DNA from: Rotaria macrura
Taxonomy: Eukaryota > Rotifera > Eurotatoria > Philodinida > Philodinidae
NCBI GenBank assembly: GCA_900239685.1
Contig: OENT01000728.1
Location: forward strand, 1 to 64,000
DNA length: 64,000 bases
Direction: 5' to 3'
Positions 1 to 13,359 of this stretch are shown here, one piece after another. Below the pieces are notes generated by a model that was not told where the DNA came from, did not search any database, and saw only the letters and a list, made by a program, of their open reading frames with translations. Both the position numbers and the translations under genes were made by a program. The first letter of the stretch is position 1. Each line of letters opens with the position of its first letter.

Positions 1-3000
1 GCGGCAATGCTTACTTTTCGGAGCATCACGGAGCGGCAGCGGGTAAAATCAGATTTTTCTGAACTCATTGCGGCGCGGCAGCGGCACAGTACCAGCCGCG
101 ATGGACATCTCTGATAGAAGGCTGTAGTTTTCTTCTTTTTTTCTACGAAGAAATAAAGACATATCCAGTCTTGTAGTATGACTTATTTTAAGCATAATAG
201 GAGATGAAAAAAGTATTTACAGAAGCGATCCGTACAATCAGTCGAGAATGTTGGTAAAATATTAGGTGACTCTTGAATGATTAAATTTAAAAATCTCAAC
301 CTGACGTAGTTTTTTTAAATCCTTAATCGATGCGATTTGAATACAATCTCATAATTGAAAATTCATGATACTAGACACGTATGATGGGTTTGTTTTCGAA
401 AAGACAGATTGCGAAGCCTACAACATCTGTGTCAAAAAATACTTATCTTGCACAATGTTGGAGGGCTTTAACTCAATTTTCTATGAGAGAAAAATATCGT
501 TTTCTCTGAAAACGTTAATGGAAAGACACTAAGCTAATTGGTTTTGCAACGACCACTAATAAACATTATCAAGTATAAATACCTATGTAGAAAAAACTAT
601 TTGTCAGGTGTAAAATTAAAACGGTTTAATCTTTAATGAAAGTGATGAATATGAAACAAATCAAGAAATCTTTATTTAAATAAAAATTATGTCAGTTTTC
701 ATCAAACAAGATACAAAAATGATTTGAAAACTGTATGCTGCTTACTGAGCTACACGAGTCTGCAGTTTTCTTGATTTATCGTGTTCTTTTTCTCTAGATA
801 CTGTTATACAACGAACTTTTTCGAATTATATGCATTCAAAAAATAGGCCATCATGTTTCGTTGCTCTCAACGTTTTTGCTGACCTCTAGATTGTATAAAG
901 TGACTTTTTTTGTTCATCTGTGCTGATTCATTCATTGGTAGAAAGTAGATAATGCATCACTAGTTCTTTTCTTTTTTCTTCCTTTCTCCTCGGAAAAAAA
1001 CAACTGATTGCATTCTATTTTCTCCTCTACTATCAATAGTTCATTTCCTTGGACGTTTTTTTTTGAACAAAACGAAAGCTACGGTGCACTAATATAATTT
1101 GAAAAAGATCAACATCAAAGTGATTTATAGAACAACGTGCATGAAAATGGCTATCGAAGACAACAAGGTCTATTTGTATTTTTTTTTGTTCAATCAGTCC
1201 CTTCGTACCATTTGTGGGTTGTAGAAGATTTTTTATGTGTCCAGATGCAATGTCACTCGAGTGTTATATAAATAGTTTTAGAAAAGAAGTGAGCCAGACA
1301 GAGAACTGTATTTATTTACACTAGAGAATAGATGTAAATGTATCTCACAGATGTTGTTATCATTACACGTGGATGTTCTTAAGGAATTTTATCGACAAAT
1401 AATATGATGATAGCAATACTTTTATCGGACTAGACTATTGACTATAGTTGAACAATTATGACTTGACAGCCAAAATATCTTCTATTTTTATTATTATATA
1501 TTTATTCGATTATAACCATTTGAAGGGTTTATGCGATGTTCAAAAAATTTTAAAGAACGAAAGATTTAATGACTGTATTGTAATTTAATCAAATTTGCTT
1601 TTGCTCTATAGAATGAAGACAGCTTTGAACTTTTCTTTGTAAAAGGACAGCTCAGGATTCATGTAGAAGTTTCTACAATAAGTTCTATATGAAAGAGTTA
1701 GAAAGAGAAGACGCCCGATTTTTTCTATGTAATCAGCATCTTAAATATCTATATTTGACTTCAATGTTTTAAAAAATTCACAAGTAATCCATTGACTGTT
1801 ATTATTTGTTCTGACTTCTTTGATATCGTAAATAATTGGTCCTCGAATTTAATATAGGTGGAATTCTGGAAGTGACTACACGGATGTTGATTTTTGTCGT
1901 TGAATAAGCCGAATTTTTTACTCTAATGAAAATAATAGGTTTTAGAGAAATTATTTATTTTTGAATAAAATCTTGCATCATTTGGTCAATGACGATGAAA
2001 GTACTCAAATGAATTCTTGTGTAACGATGTCTTGACTATCGTAGATCGATGATTCCGGAGACAATATGTTGTGTTCAAAAGAAAAATCCGATAAAGTAGC
2101 ACTGAATCCGAAGTGCAACTAGAATGATGGCATCCTATGGAAAGAATTGGTCAGTTTCGATCGAGATGGGGTTGAGTGGAACATCGGATCCGATCACTAG
2201 ATTTATTTTAGTAATAACCTACCAGTGTTTTACTTAAAAGCAGTGTCTAGATCTTCAGTTTTGTTGCTGATAATAACTTATTATTAGTTTCAAAATTGAG
2301 AGAATGCATTGATTAAAAACGCAATTTAGGTAAATAGATAGTTACAGCAACATTTTTTATTAGTTGAGAATCGACTAACATATTCATGATATCAATAAGA
2401 GGATATGGGTGTGGGGTTTCATCATGAATTAACTGACAACCACGCTTTTCTTATATACAAGCAAATAAAAACGATTAATTGTTTCTTACCCCAATGACTG
2501 GTGACTGGAAAATACATAGTATTCGATCTTTGTATTTGTCTGTAATGAACTGAATAGACGTCGAGAAACATTTCTATTTATTTCATAAGCATAATATGAT
2601 AAGGTTTTTCATTTGAAAGACAAAGTTAGATAAATAAATAAAATTTATCTATTCTTAAAATCAACAAATAATATTGAATTTATTATGTGATAATAATTTA
2701 AAAAGGACTCTCAGTAATAAATGAAATTTTGAATTCTAGCTTCTTATCCTCTATTTCAGAGAAGAATAATAAAGTAATATTACAAATCATTATTTATAAT
2801 CAGCCAAATATCTCCTCTTGAGAAATTACATGTTTATATTTGAAAACGCTCCGAAAATAGAATTCCTTGTTTTAGAAAGGATTTCCAAGATGGGATATAA
2901 TCCTATTTTTACATAATCAATTACTAGAAAAAACGATCTTTGAAGCAGTATATTTACATCAAAGTGTTCCTCGCTTTCTAAATTGTGAGACTAAACGCTA

Positions 3001-3218
3001 ACGAGATTGCCAAGAACATCATTGCTGAATTTTTAGAGACCTGAAAATTGATTTGAATGTTTGAGAACAATTTTTGATTTGGTAATATGGAAATAAATGG
3101 AACAAAGTGGAAGACTCTTAAAGTTATGTTATGCCACAATATTAAAGAAGATTCGAGACATGCTGTTGTGTAAAGGGTTTTATATTCGATCTCTTACTAT
3201 TCTTTATTTCTATTTTAG
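1..3218. other. Gene-free AT-rich stretch
   Basis: No coding region could be supported here on either strand: stops are dense in every frame. The first 110 bases are unusually GC-rich for this window and contain two related CGGCAGCGG words (about 31-40 and 75-84), so they may belong to a separate element cut by the window edge. A telomere-like TGGGTGTGGGG word lies at 2406-2416. A short stretch near 2040-2200 gives conceptual peptide that looks vaguely protein-like, but it is broken by stops and was not called. Confidence 0.6.
2406..2416 (+). repeat. Telomere-like TGGGTGTGGGG tract
   Basis: This short G-rich word matches the TGTGGG telomere repeat known from bdelloid rotifers. It is one of about ten such words between 2.4 and 23.1 kb. 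A single copy proves little alone; its value lies in the clustering with the others. Confidence 0.4.
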
Positions 3219-3425
3219 TACGATCGAATTGCTGAGTTGATTGGCGAATCAAACGGTCGTGTTAATAAACTTTTGTTAAGACTGTCGTCAAATACTATTA
3301 ACGACCAACAATTTTTTCAGTGCATTTCTGATGAACATCGAAAACTGGAACAACAACTGAAACAAGTATTGATTACTCCTTCGTTGTCATCTCAACCACA
3401 AACAACTACTTTAGGTAGCCTTTAA
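3219..3425 (+). CDS. Isolated coding-looking exon, unknown protein
   Basis: A pyrimidine-rich acceptor (TTCTATTTTAG, ending 3218) is followed by 68 open codons and a TAA at 3423. The conceptual peptide begins YDRIAELIGESNGRV and is charged and rich in Gln and Leu (EHRKLEQQLKQVL), as in a coiled-coil segment, then turns Ser/Thr/Gln-rich. I do not recognise the family. No matching upstream exon was found in the preceding 3 kb, so this is either the last exon of a gene with a long intron, a gene beginning outside the window, or a relic. A GTAGCC at 3415 could act as a weak donor. Function is not assigned. Confidence 0.3.
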   Translation, partial: YDRIAELIGESNGRVNKLLLRLSSNTINDQQFFQCISDEHRKLEQQLKQVLITPSLSSQPQTTTLGSL

Positions 3426-3641
3426 ATCTTTTTCGTACGAGCCCACATAGACTTCTGTTGCGTTATTTTGACGTGCCTGTGTATTATGTTGTTATTGTTA
3501 GTGTATTCCATGTTTTTCGCATACCATAAAATGATTTGAATCCATTTGAAAAAGAGAAAATACGAATTTTATTTAATAATGTGAAAAATACGGTATTAGT
3601 ACAGCCTTTTAAAGTTGAAGTTCTGGAGGTTTACCTATAAA

Positions 3642-4584
<943 letters not shown>

Positions 4585-6110
4585 TAAAAATATTGAATAT
4601 TCTAATCGTGTCTTGTCGAATGACGAGCAACTGATAGTTAAATTTATTTAGAAATGAATATTTATCGACGAAAAAAAAACACAAAGATCATGAAAATAAT
4701 AATTGAGTCCATTTCTCAAGGATAATATGACGACTGATCTTCAAGTGATTCAGACGAGAATCATCTATATAATCTACTGAAATGGCACTTAATGGAAAGA
4801 GAAACAAAATAAGATGAAATACATAGATAACAGAAAGAGCATGATCTCTTTGAAGAGGTTGTTTCTGTTGTAGAAATATCATTACATAATAACCATTGTA
4901 AACATAGAATTACTTTGAATTAAAATTCTTAACCACAAGACAAAGTTGTTTGACGTTGATATTTGTGACTTCTGAATTCATTTTATGATTGTCTTCAACG
5001 AGTATTGATAATCCTAGCAAGCCATGGTCACTTTTCAATAAAAATCGGCTACTAGGTTAAATTGTGGTTCATTATTCATTAGAAATAAACATGCATCATT
5101 AAAGCATAAATAAGTTGAAAAATGACGACTCGTTCCAAGAAACAAAAGTCAATCACAGTTGGAACGAATGAAATCATTGTCATTCGACATTGATCATTGT
5201 TTTCAAAGGGTAGACGATGGATTGATGTAAAATATATAATATATTTCAGATTAGCGAACAAGACTGAGTCGTTGTATCTGGATCTCTTCTTTTGTAGATG
5301 ATAAAATCGAGCATGTTGCCATCAAATAATCTGTAGATTTACATCTTAATCATCTCATTTAAAATGATGTATGTAAAAAATGCAAAGGTAACTATGTAAC
5401 ACTGCTGAACTAAGGAAAGCGTTCGAAATACTCGGTTTTACACGTATGCGTTGGTGTTATATTTAACTGTTCACATACACTATAAATCTTAGGGAAAATT
5501 TGTTGTTCTACGTCTATTCTAAACCATTGTGAAAACCCTTCCGAAAGAATTATGATTTAGTAGTAGAAAAAGATTTTCGCATAAGGTTAAAATGATTTTA
5601 GATGCGTTCCACATTCATAAACTTGTGAGGGTTTAGGTGTGTGATAAATAATAGATTAAGTTCATTTACTTTAAATTCATTGTTTATCATATCCATGAAA
5701 TCTTTTGAACTTCTTGTTAAGAAAAATCATGAAAGTCAAAACTTTCGAAAATAAATAAAGGTTTTTCATTTAGATTAAACGGAAAATTCAACTTAAAGTC
5801 ATTTTTAATTAAAAGAGAGGAGAGGGAAAAGGATTTTCGAATCAATTATATTGATGATCATGAGTCGAACATGGGTCGATTGTTTTTCTTATGGATGAGT
5901 ATGATCATCTGACATGAAGATATTGCGTACCTAATGCATATGTGTAAATGAATCATACGACTTTAATTGACAAGATATGAGTCAAAGGACAAATAAACAG
6001 AGCAAAATATCAACAGGCATAAAAACGACAGCCGATGTGGCACTATCCGCACCAGATTATATTGAGCTTGTTGTTCTGCACGTCTAGTCTGTTCTAAATA
6101 TGATAGAGGT

Positions 6111-6170
6111 TGTGGGTTTGGGTTTCCCCTCCAGGGCACACGTCGATGGTAGCACTCACATCCACACCCT
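6111..6170. repeat. Paired G-rich and C-rich telomere-like words
   Basis: TGTGGGTTTGGGTTT at 6111-6125 is followed by CTCACATCCACACCCT at 6155-6170, an opposite-strand telomere-like word. The two face each other about 30 bases apart, the same arrangement as the neighbouring perfect inverted repeat, only more decayed. Confidence 0.45.
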
Positions 6171-6465
6171 AAAGTAATTGATTTCAAAACAATTTTCAAA
6201 GATCTAAAGAAACGACTAAAATACACCAGTATAGTAAAGAAAACGTCTAGTGGCTCTTAACACTAGAATGCTATCAAAAAGGGCAAGAAACAAATAGTTC
6301 ATGATAAATAGATGCGCTCGAAAGGAGAATATTACTTTCTATTTTTTTAACATATGAAAATGAAATCCTCAAGTAGAAAAAAAAAGATTAAAAGTTCCAA
6401 CTGATTTGACTAAACTTAGATTGTAACGATGTCGATGAATCAATTTGTATTTTTGAGGGTTTGTC

Positions 6466-6527
6466 AAGAGGGTGTGGGTGTGGGTCCATGATGAAATGAT
6501 CACGATCAGCCACACCCACACCCTCTT
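6466..6527. repeat. Perfect 18-bp inverted repeat of telomeric units
   Basis: AAGAGGGTGTGGGTGTGG at 6466-6483 is exactly the reverse complement of 6510-6527, with a 26-base spacer that itself contains a TGATCA core. Each arm holds about two and a half TGTGGG units, the bdelloid telomere repeat. Possible sources are a head-to-head joining of telomeric ends, the terminal repeats of a small mobile element, or double-strand break repair. The downstream flank (ACTCACACTTTAAAACTG) resembles flanks of other copies in the window. Confidence 0.7.
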
Positions 6528-7490
6528 CCCATAACTGACATCCACAAATACTCACACTTTAAAACTGTCATTTTTTATTCATGGTTGAAACTCCAATCAA
6601 CAGTTATAAAGATCAATCCAACGTGAAAGGAAATCTAAGCAAAAGCTATGAACCTTGGATGGATATCGCTTGGATTGTGTCCTAGAATCTCGTTGCTTCA
6701 TTTCAGATATCTTAATTGAACATTAATTAAAGGAATGCCACATTACTGCACGATGGAAAATTGCTCACATTTGTAAAAGCGCAATCACACACAGATAACT
6801 CTGTCGAGATTCGTCAGCAAATAGCCCAGGGCGTGCCATTCATTATCAATACATGCTTAAAATAGTACTTCGCTCAAGGCGGATGAAAACTGATAAATGT
6901 GGCTTTCACCTACCAGAGGAAAATATTCGCTAAACATATCATCATGATATGTTACCTAGTAGTGAGCATCGAAAATGCCAAGTCTAGCTTTCTACAACTG
7001 GCAGATTTTTCTATTTGCTGCGACGAAGAAAATGCTTCTTAGAAGAGTAAGAAATTCATTGTTGGAGTCATCTATAGTGAGTTCATTCGGTGAAAAAACA
7101 ATGAACTGTTTTCTTCCATGATAATATCTAGATTTTGCTCCCCAATGGGTGTCATACCAATCAGAACTGAGACTATTCAGTAAATAAAACATTTTAATGA
7201 AATACTTGTTTGCTCTTCACAGCTCTTAATTCATGAAAGAATTTCTCAAACCATATAGATGTTGTGTATTTTTTCATTCAACAAATTTGATCTATCTTAT
7301 CTGTTTGTCATTTAGTGCATCCCAGTGTTGTTTTGCTATTTTCGGATAACGAAACTCACGTGGTTTCTTTTCTTCTATAATAGAGAAGAGTATCGATACT
7401 TTCACTCTGTAAATATGTCGCTCTATTTCGAAATTAAAACATCAGTGTCTTGTTGCTTTTTCGTCATTATATCATTCGCTCTAGATTGTA

Positions 7491-9060
7491 ATGGCCGCTG
7501 ATAATTCTTTAACACGTCTCATAGTGGATAAGGTTAAATGCGATTCCGTTCACACTCATCTACCCACTTACAATCGTAGTCAACTCAAACATGGCATTGT
7601 ACATTTGAGTGTAGGTAATTTTCACCGTTCACATCTAGCATACTATATGGACGTGCTAGCTACTGAACACTCTCAAACCGAATGGGGGATAGTAGGTGTT
7701 GGAGTTCGTTCTGTCGATAAATCGATTAGTACCGTACTTCAGGCACAAGATGGCCTGTATACACTGATATCCAAAGGTTCTGATGAAACAGACATTGATG
7801 TTCGGATTATTGGCTCTCTCATTGGTTATATTTTTGCGCCAGATGAACCAGAGAGAGCGTTGGCCGTACTTATGCACCCGGACACGAAAATTGTTTCAAT
7901 GACAATTACCGTGAATGGCTATGATTTGGACATGAAGAATGCTGATATTCAGCATGATTTACAACATCCACAAGCACCTAGAACAGTGTTCGGTTTTCTT
8001 GTCTATGCACTAGATGGTCGCCGACGAGCTAACTTAGCTCCGTTTACGATTCTCTCGTGTGACAACGTTCAACAGAATGGAGAAGTCACAAAACGATGTA
8101 TTCTGGAGTTTACTAAAGCGCTCAACAATATCGAACTACTCGATTATATTCAAAATAAAGTCACGTTCCCAAATTCTATGGGCAAGTTGAATTTGATCGG
8201 AACGAAAAACAATTTATCATCATATTCATATATTTTCGAATGTTTTAGTTGATCGAATCACTCCGGTCACCACTGATGTCGATAGGCAGTTTGTTCAAGT
8301 GAACTGTGGTATCGCTGATGGTTGGCCAGTCGTAGCCGAATCATTTATGCAATGGGTTGTCGAAGATTCATTCTGTAGTGGACGCCCTCCACTTGAATTG
8401 CTTTCGAATATGCCTTACAATGTGCTTCTAACCGAACACGTCGAAGCGTACGAATGTATGAAAATGCGTCTTCTGAATGCATCTCATACAGCTATGTGCT
8501 ATCTTGGTTATTTGATGGGCTATACATATATTCATGAGATCATGTCAGACAAACAAATTCAGTCTTTCATCGAACATTTGATGAATGATGAAGTCACACC
8601 TGTTTTACCACCGGTACCTAACGTTGATCTCGATGAGTATAAGCGAAAAATAATTGAACGCTTCTCAAATCCACATATGAAAGATGTAGTATCGAGAGTG
8701 TGCATGGATGGAGCATCGAAGTTTCAGAAATATCTCGTGCCAACCGTTGTCGAACAGTTAAAACGAGGTGTTAATCCATACTTGTGTGCATTGGCCATCG
8801 GCTCATGGATTCGATATTTTGGTGGAACGGATGAAAGCAATCAACCAATCATACTGCGTGATGTTTTAGCAGATGAACTGAAACTACGAGAACTAGCCAG
8901 TGAAACAAAACCCAGTGCTATCGAAATGTTACGTGTAAAACAAGTCTTCAGTGATTTGGCCAACAATCAACTATTTGCACAGACTGTGCAGGACGCCGTG
9001 AAACTTCTTTATGAAGAAGGTTCAAAGGCGACCCTCGAAAAATGGATCAACAGGGCTTGA
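7491..9060 (+). CDS. Long-chain mannitol/polyol dehydrogenase
   Basis: Two exons, 7491-8181 and 8249-9060, encode 500 residues, the usual size of the long-chain polyol dehydrogenases that oxidise mannitol, arabinitol or hexuronate reduction products with NAD(P) in the cytosol. The splice restores the conserved FPNSMVDRITPVT block. The N-terminal Rossmann part carries VHLSVGNFHRSHLAYY (about residues 37-52), and the catalytic signature K-x4-N-x2-H is present as K302, N307 and H310 (KMRLLNASH). The C-terminal helical domain continues intact to LEKWINRA. The 67-bp intron (8182-8248) starts with GC (GCAAGT), not GT, and ends TTTTAG. An AATAAA lies at 9071. The family is chiefly bacterial and fungal; a bdelloid copy with an intron suggests an old, domesticated transfer, which is an inference. 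Exact substrate cannot be told from sequence. Confidence 0.92.
8182..8248 (+). other. GC-AG intron in polyol dehydrogenase gene
   Basis: The intron begins GCAAGT after G8181 and ends TGTTTTAG at 8248. Only this border makes the codon GTT and restores Met-Val-Asp-Arg-Ile, which is invariant in the family. A GT donor giving the same phase is not available nearby. GC-AG introns are a known minor class with otherwise strong donor matches, as here. Confidence 0.85.
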
Positions 9061-12000
9061 TGTAGTCAAAAATAAACGAATGTTATTTAGTGTTTTAAAT
9101 TCTGGCCATTACACTTTAATGAATTCAATCGAATAGAACTAATGATGGGGACAGAAGCTAGCAATCTTTCCATTGATTACCTTCCTGCGCACTAGTGTTT
9201 AGCTTTTCGAACAAAATAAATGACGCTAAATTTTTTTATTAAATGATTTTTCCTCTTAAGTGATGCTTTCAGCAGAACCTCTTACACCAAGAGGTAAACG
9301 CCAACTTTACTTTGACAATCATTTTTATACACGAGGACAATGTTACTCTACTCAATCCATACGCATGGCTAAAAGATGGACTCAGAAGCAATTTTTCAAT
9401 TAAAGAGATTCCCTCTTAAGTGTAAATATAGAGACAGGAAATATATGATAATTTTCGAGTAAACTCTTTTTCAACATGCCTCAGTAAACGAATCAAAAGG
9501 ACTTCAGCAGGGTTCATCTAAAATGGGAGTTCTTGGATCGACAAGGGCACAGAATCAAGTGCCAAAAACTAATGATCAAACATCATTTTCACAATTTCAC
9601 TTTCAATATTCTGGCTCTATTGGTGAGAAGAAAAATAAGAGCTTAAAGTTTAATGGCGTCACTAGAACGGTTTTCGATACGCTATCACACGGCGGTAAAG
9701 TCACCCTTAGCGTTTGACTAGCCTCTTAGATGTGGTTGATCAAGGGAACAAACGTGGTACTTGAAAATCGGAATAAGTGGTATGAGTGGGCTAAACTATA
9801 TTTGCATTTTTGGAATGTTCTAAGTACACAGCATTATATTTTTTGAAAAACAATGGGGAATGAATGCTGAAGGCCTATAGCGATAAATTTGGTATCAACT
9901 CGCTCCTCGACACAAAGCACGACTAACAGACAGAATGAATAGAATCCTCTTATGCATTAGGTGATCCCAGTCATTCATCCTATAGCCCTATAGCGTCTGA
10001 CAGGTATTTCACTATAACTATGCGTCTATTCGATGCCTCCAATACTAAATACAACCAGAGATTCGGTTGTCTGATAGGATGGCTGCATTGTGTTTCATAT
10101 TTTAATCACACAGGGATTAGTTTGTACGCTTTTCTCTTAACTACCAATCCAAGAGTAAATATTTGTGAAATTGTCATAAAAAACTCACTTCATCATGTAT
10201 CTGACATTCTATATACATCGTTTTCTAAATTAAAGTCAAGTAAGGAAAAGATAAGTATTTAATGAATATATATCACAACGAGCTATTTCATATAACAGTA
10301 TCAAAACAAATAACGAGCTATTTCATATAACAGTATCAAAACAAATAACAAGCAGTGTTTCGTTTTTCCTGACACATGTTTTACGAAGTGTAATACGAAA
10401 ACTAGTTTAAGATAGAAGACACTATTCATAAATATCCTTTCTTTTAAGAATATTCCCACACAATGAAATCACACTTTACAGTCAAAGTAAGACTTGAAGA
10501 TGTTTTCAAGAAAGAATATTTTGAGGCATTCGTGAAACACACGAACACCCAAAATAGTTGACAATGAGAGGAATTTTGTAACGTATACTATTTTGATAAT
10601 CTACGAATATACACTAACACCCAAATATTCGTGACAGCTAGTAGAATAACTCAAGTTATTCTAGACTTAGATTAGAAGAAGAGTAGGGGTGTAGTTTCCA
10701 GTAAAAATAAGTTTTTTCGCATCAATTTCAACAATCTGTACTGAGAAATTGCTTGCTTGGAATTGGCGATGAGTTTTACCAATTTAACATAATTATGTTC
10801 TTGAGGACAAATTGCTCTGAATTATTGCTCAAAATATTTCGAAAAAAATCGATTCTTGCATACATTATGGGCATTTTATGAAAACCTCTAAAATTTTAAG
10901 TTATGATCCGCAACGGGATTCTTGATAATATCTTATTCCCAGTTCGAGAAATATGGGCCGTATCTCCGGTGAGTTCCTTTAGTTTCTTGTAGAAACCAGC
11001 ACAGAATCTATCAGACGAACCGGTCAAGGATTCGCCAAGATCAGAGCGCTGGATTCCATATCTCACCGTTTCCTATCAGTGCAAAGACCATTTCAGGAGA
11101 AACAGCTGGTTGAACCTGAGTAATCAATGTGACTAGTAGCATTTTCACCACTCAACCAAACCAAAATATAAAACCAACCATCATTGACTCTTTCCTAATT
11201 AATAAGACTCTAAATACGGTCGCGTCGTTTAGCATACACTTCACGTCGTCACGGCGTTGACTCGGAGAAGTAGCAAGTAAGGAGAAGGAGGGAGATGATT
11301 TGTGTTGTTCTATTGAGAAGGGAAGATTTTGTTTTTGTAAGGAGATTTTGGGAGAAAATACGTTTTAAGCATTCTTAACTTTCGAAGAGTGGTCTCAGTC
11401 AGAGATCTGTTTGATTTCTTTTGTTGTTGGACTCGTTCCAAGTCTCCGGATCGGTACGACTATGGAATGAATTTAAAGAAGAAGCTGATGGATGTGTGTT
11501 TCCTGGTATCCACACTAAAGATGTTTAGTTACGTTCACATTTTTGCGGTGTCATTTAAATTTGTTCCAGCCACTTTGTGCGTTGACTGTTATGATATGGT
11601 CTGATTTAGATGCATTTTCAATAGGACCAGATGTGCATGAATAAAGGGGAACCAGCACTAATGGTATAGTTTCTGGCGAAGTATAAGATATGGGAAGCGA
11701 CCGAATTTTTCTCCCGTATCCCTAGAGGATGGAGTTTCACGACGTAGGGCTTTTCGATATATTGTGTTTATCAGTCGCTCATTCAAGCATGTGGCATCAT
11801 TATTCAACTACAGACTGGATCGTTTATGCAATTTTTCGCGAAATAATCATGGATAGATGTTTGTATTGTATTCGTGTTGCTGTAGATTGTTGTCCTAGTA
11901 TTGATAGCTGTTCTAATAGCAAATTGTATCGTTCGCGGCACATAATGCTGATGCGAGAGAATAAAATAAGCGGTAAGAAATAGTGCTTTCATTGAAAAAT

Positions 12001-13359
12001 CTCTAAGAATAGATTTGGTTTATCTTTGCAAATTCGACATTGAGACAAAATGTGGATTCGCCCATTTTCTGCGCAACAAATTTCATTCTATGATGGAGCT
12101 TCATCGAGAAAATTTCTTTAAATCGCTTTTGTCATAGTGAAACTAACTATTTTTAATAAATCATGATGATGAAAGCTAAAAACAATGACGACAGTAGAAA
12201 TCATCGCTCTCTGCATGTGTTGTTTTACCCATACCTGAATTTCTCTTCTTGTGACCACAGAGAAACAGTGAAGAAAGAATGATTCTCTTTATCTTCAACT
12301 TCTGCTCCATATTTTAACAAAATAGTGTGCCTGAGAAAGAAAACACAAGGTTTCCTTTTGTAAGGACAGCTTTTAAACGACGCCTGTTATCCTACTCTTT
12401 AGCAAAAAAGACGTTTTCACTATATGAGCCATGCAATTTGCCTCTTTACTTTTGCCTTTTATCGTGAGTCTGCTTTTTCAACAGTCATATCTGACACTGC
12501 CAAATGGGTAATTTTTAAGCGCTTGCTCCCCTTGGGAATCATTATTTTCAAGAGAGTGGTAACACTGAAGCTGCTTTCAAGTGACGTTATTTATTCACAG
12601 CAACTTGAGCTCCGCAATTCGTTTCCTTGCTCTACAAAACAATATTTTTCAACTTGTCATACATCGGTCATCGAACTTGCAGTGCATATATATTTATATC
12701 CTCTATCGTTCTAAAAAGCAATTCCTTTTTTCCTAAATGTATATCTTCCCCATGCATTCAATAGAGACCACTAGTATGGGATGAGCACTTGGCAGCTACT
12801 TTGTTAGATTTGGTTCAAGTTAATCTTAAACACTAGAGAGATTTCTGGTAAACAAAATATTTCGATCAGAATTATGAATTTCCATTTCTAACATAAGTTA
12901 AAAGTATTCTGAATGTCTAGAAATTTAAGCTTCCTCAGAACTTTTTCAATGACTAGGTATTAGAAGAGGAAACTCACAATTCCACTTCAAACCTTTACTC
13001 GCTTAGGGTTCTCAGTTTTTCAAGACCAATATAATATGAGCCTAATTAGATAGGGTATCCGTTAGTTATTTTGTACTTTTTAACGGTCCGAAATTTTCAA
13101 AAGTTTACAAAAAGATTATCACTGCGTATGTGTGAAATTATCATTGGTACTCTGCTAGATCCTTTCAATAATAGAAGATTCCCTTCAAGTAAAACCACAG
13201 CGTGTGTATTTGAATGCTCGCCAATTTACACTAAATTTTCAGTTTTTTTTAAAATTTTTAATTGTAAAAATAGAGTAGAAATAGAGTTTTTGAAACCGTT
13301 TCGAGAAGTAAATTCAACATCAGACCATAATAGAAGTTCCAGGGCCTTCTAATTTGTGG
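9061..13359. other. Long stretch with no supported gene
   Basis: Short open frames occur (for example 9523-9717, 10020-10262, 11389-11604, 11729-11983, 12424-12714 and 13071-13352), but none has a recognisable domain, splice partners or a convincing start. A 35-bp tandem duplication lies at 10277-10346. The region may hold decayed genes; I cannot name any. Confidence 0.5.
10277..10346 (+). repeat. Exact 35-bp tandem duplication
   Basis: The 35-base unit starting AACGAGCTATTTCATATAAC occurs twice in direct succession (10277-10311 and 10312-10346) with no difference between copies. A partial third start (AACAAGC) follows. The identity indicates a recent event such as slippage or duplicative repair. 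It is not inside a gene that I can support. Confidence 0.9.

Larger units (their letters stand above)
4585..7490. other. Intergenic stretch with telomere-like words
   Basis: No gene is supported. The stretch holds two clusters of telomere-like words (about 6109-6170 and 6466-6527, annotated separately). A minus-strand open frame at 6992-7192 has no recognisable domain and no splice context. The final 100 bases before 7491 should contain the promoter and 5' leader of the polyol dehydrogenase gene, but I see no clear core-promoter motif. Confidence 0.5.

Noticed and set aside
5963-6226. 87-codon minus-strand frame
   Set aside because: It runs through telomere-like repeat words and has no motif or conserved pattern.
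11389-11983. Two Cys-rich plus-strand frames
   Set aside because: No domain, signal peptide or splice evidence; both are compatible with chance open frames.
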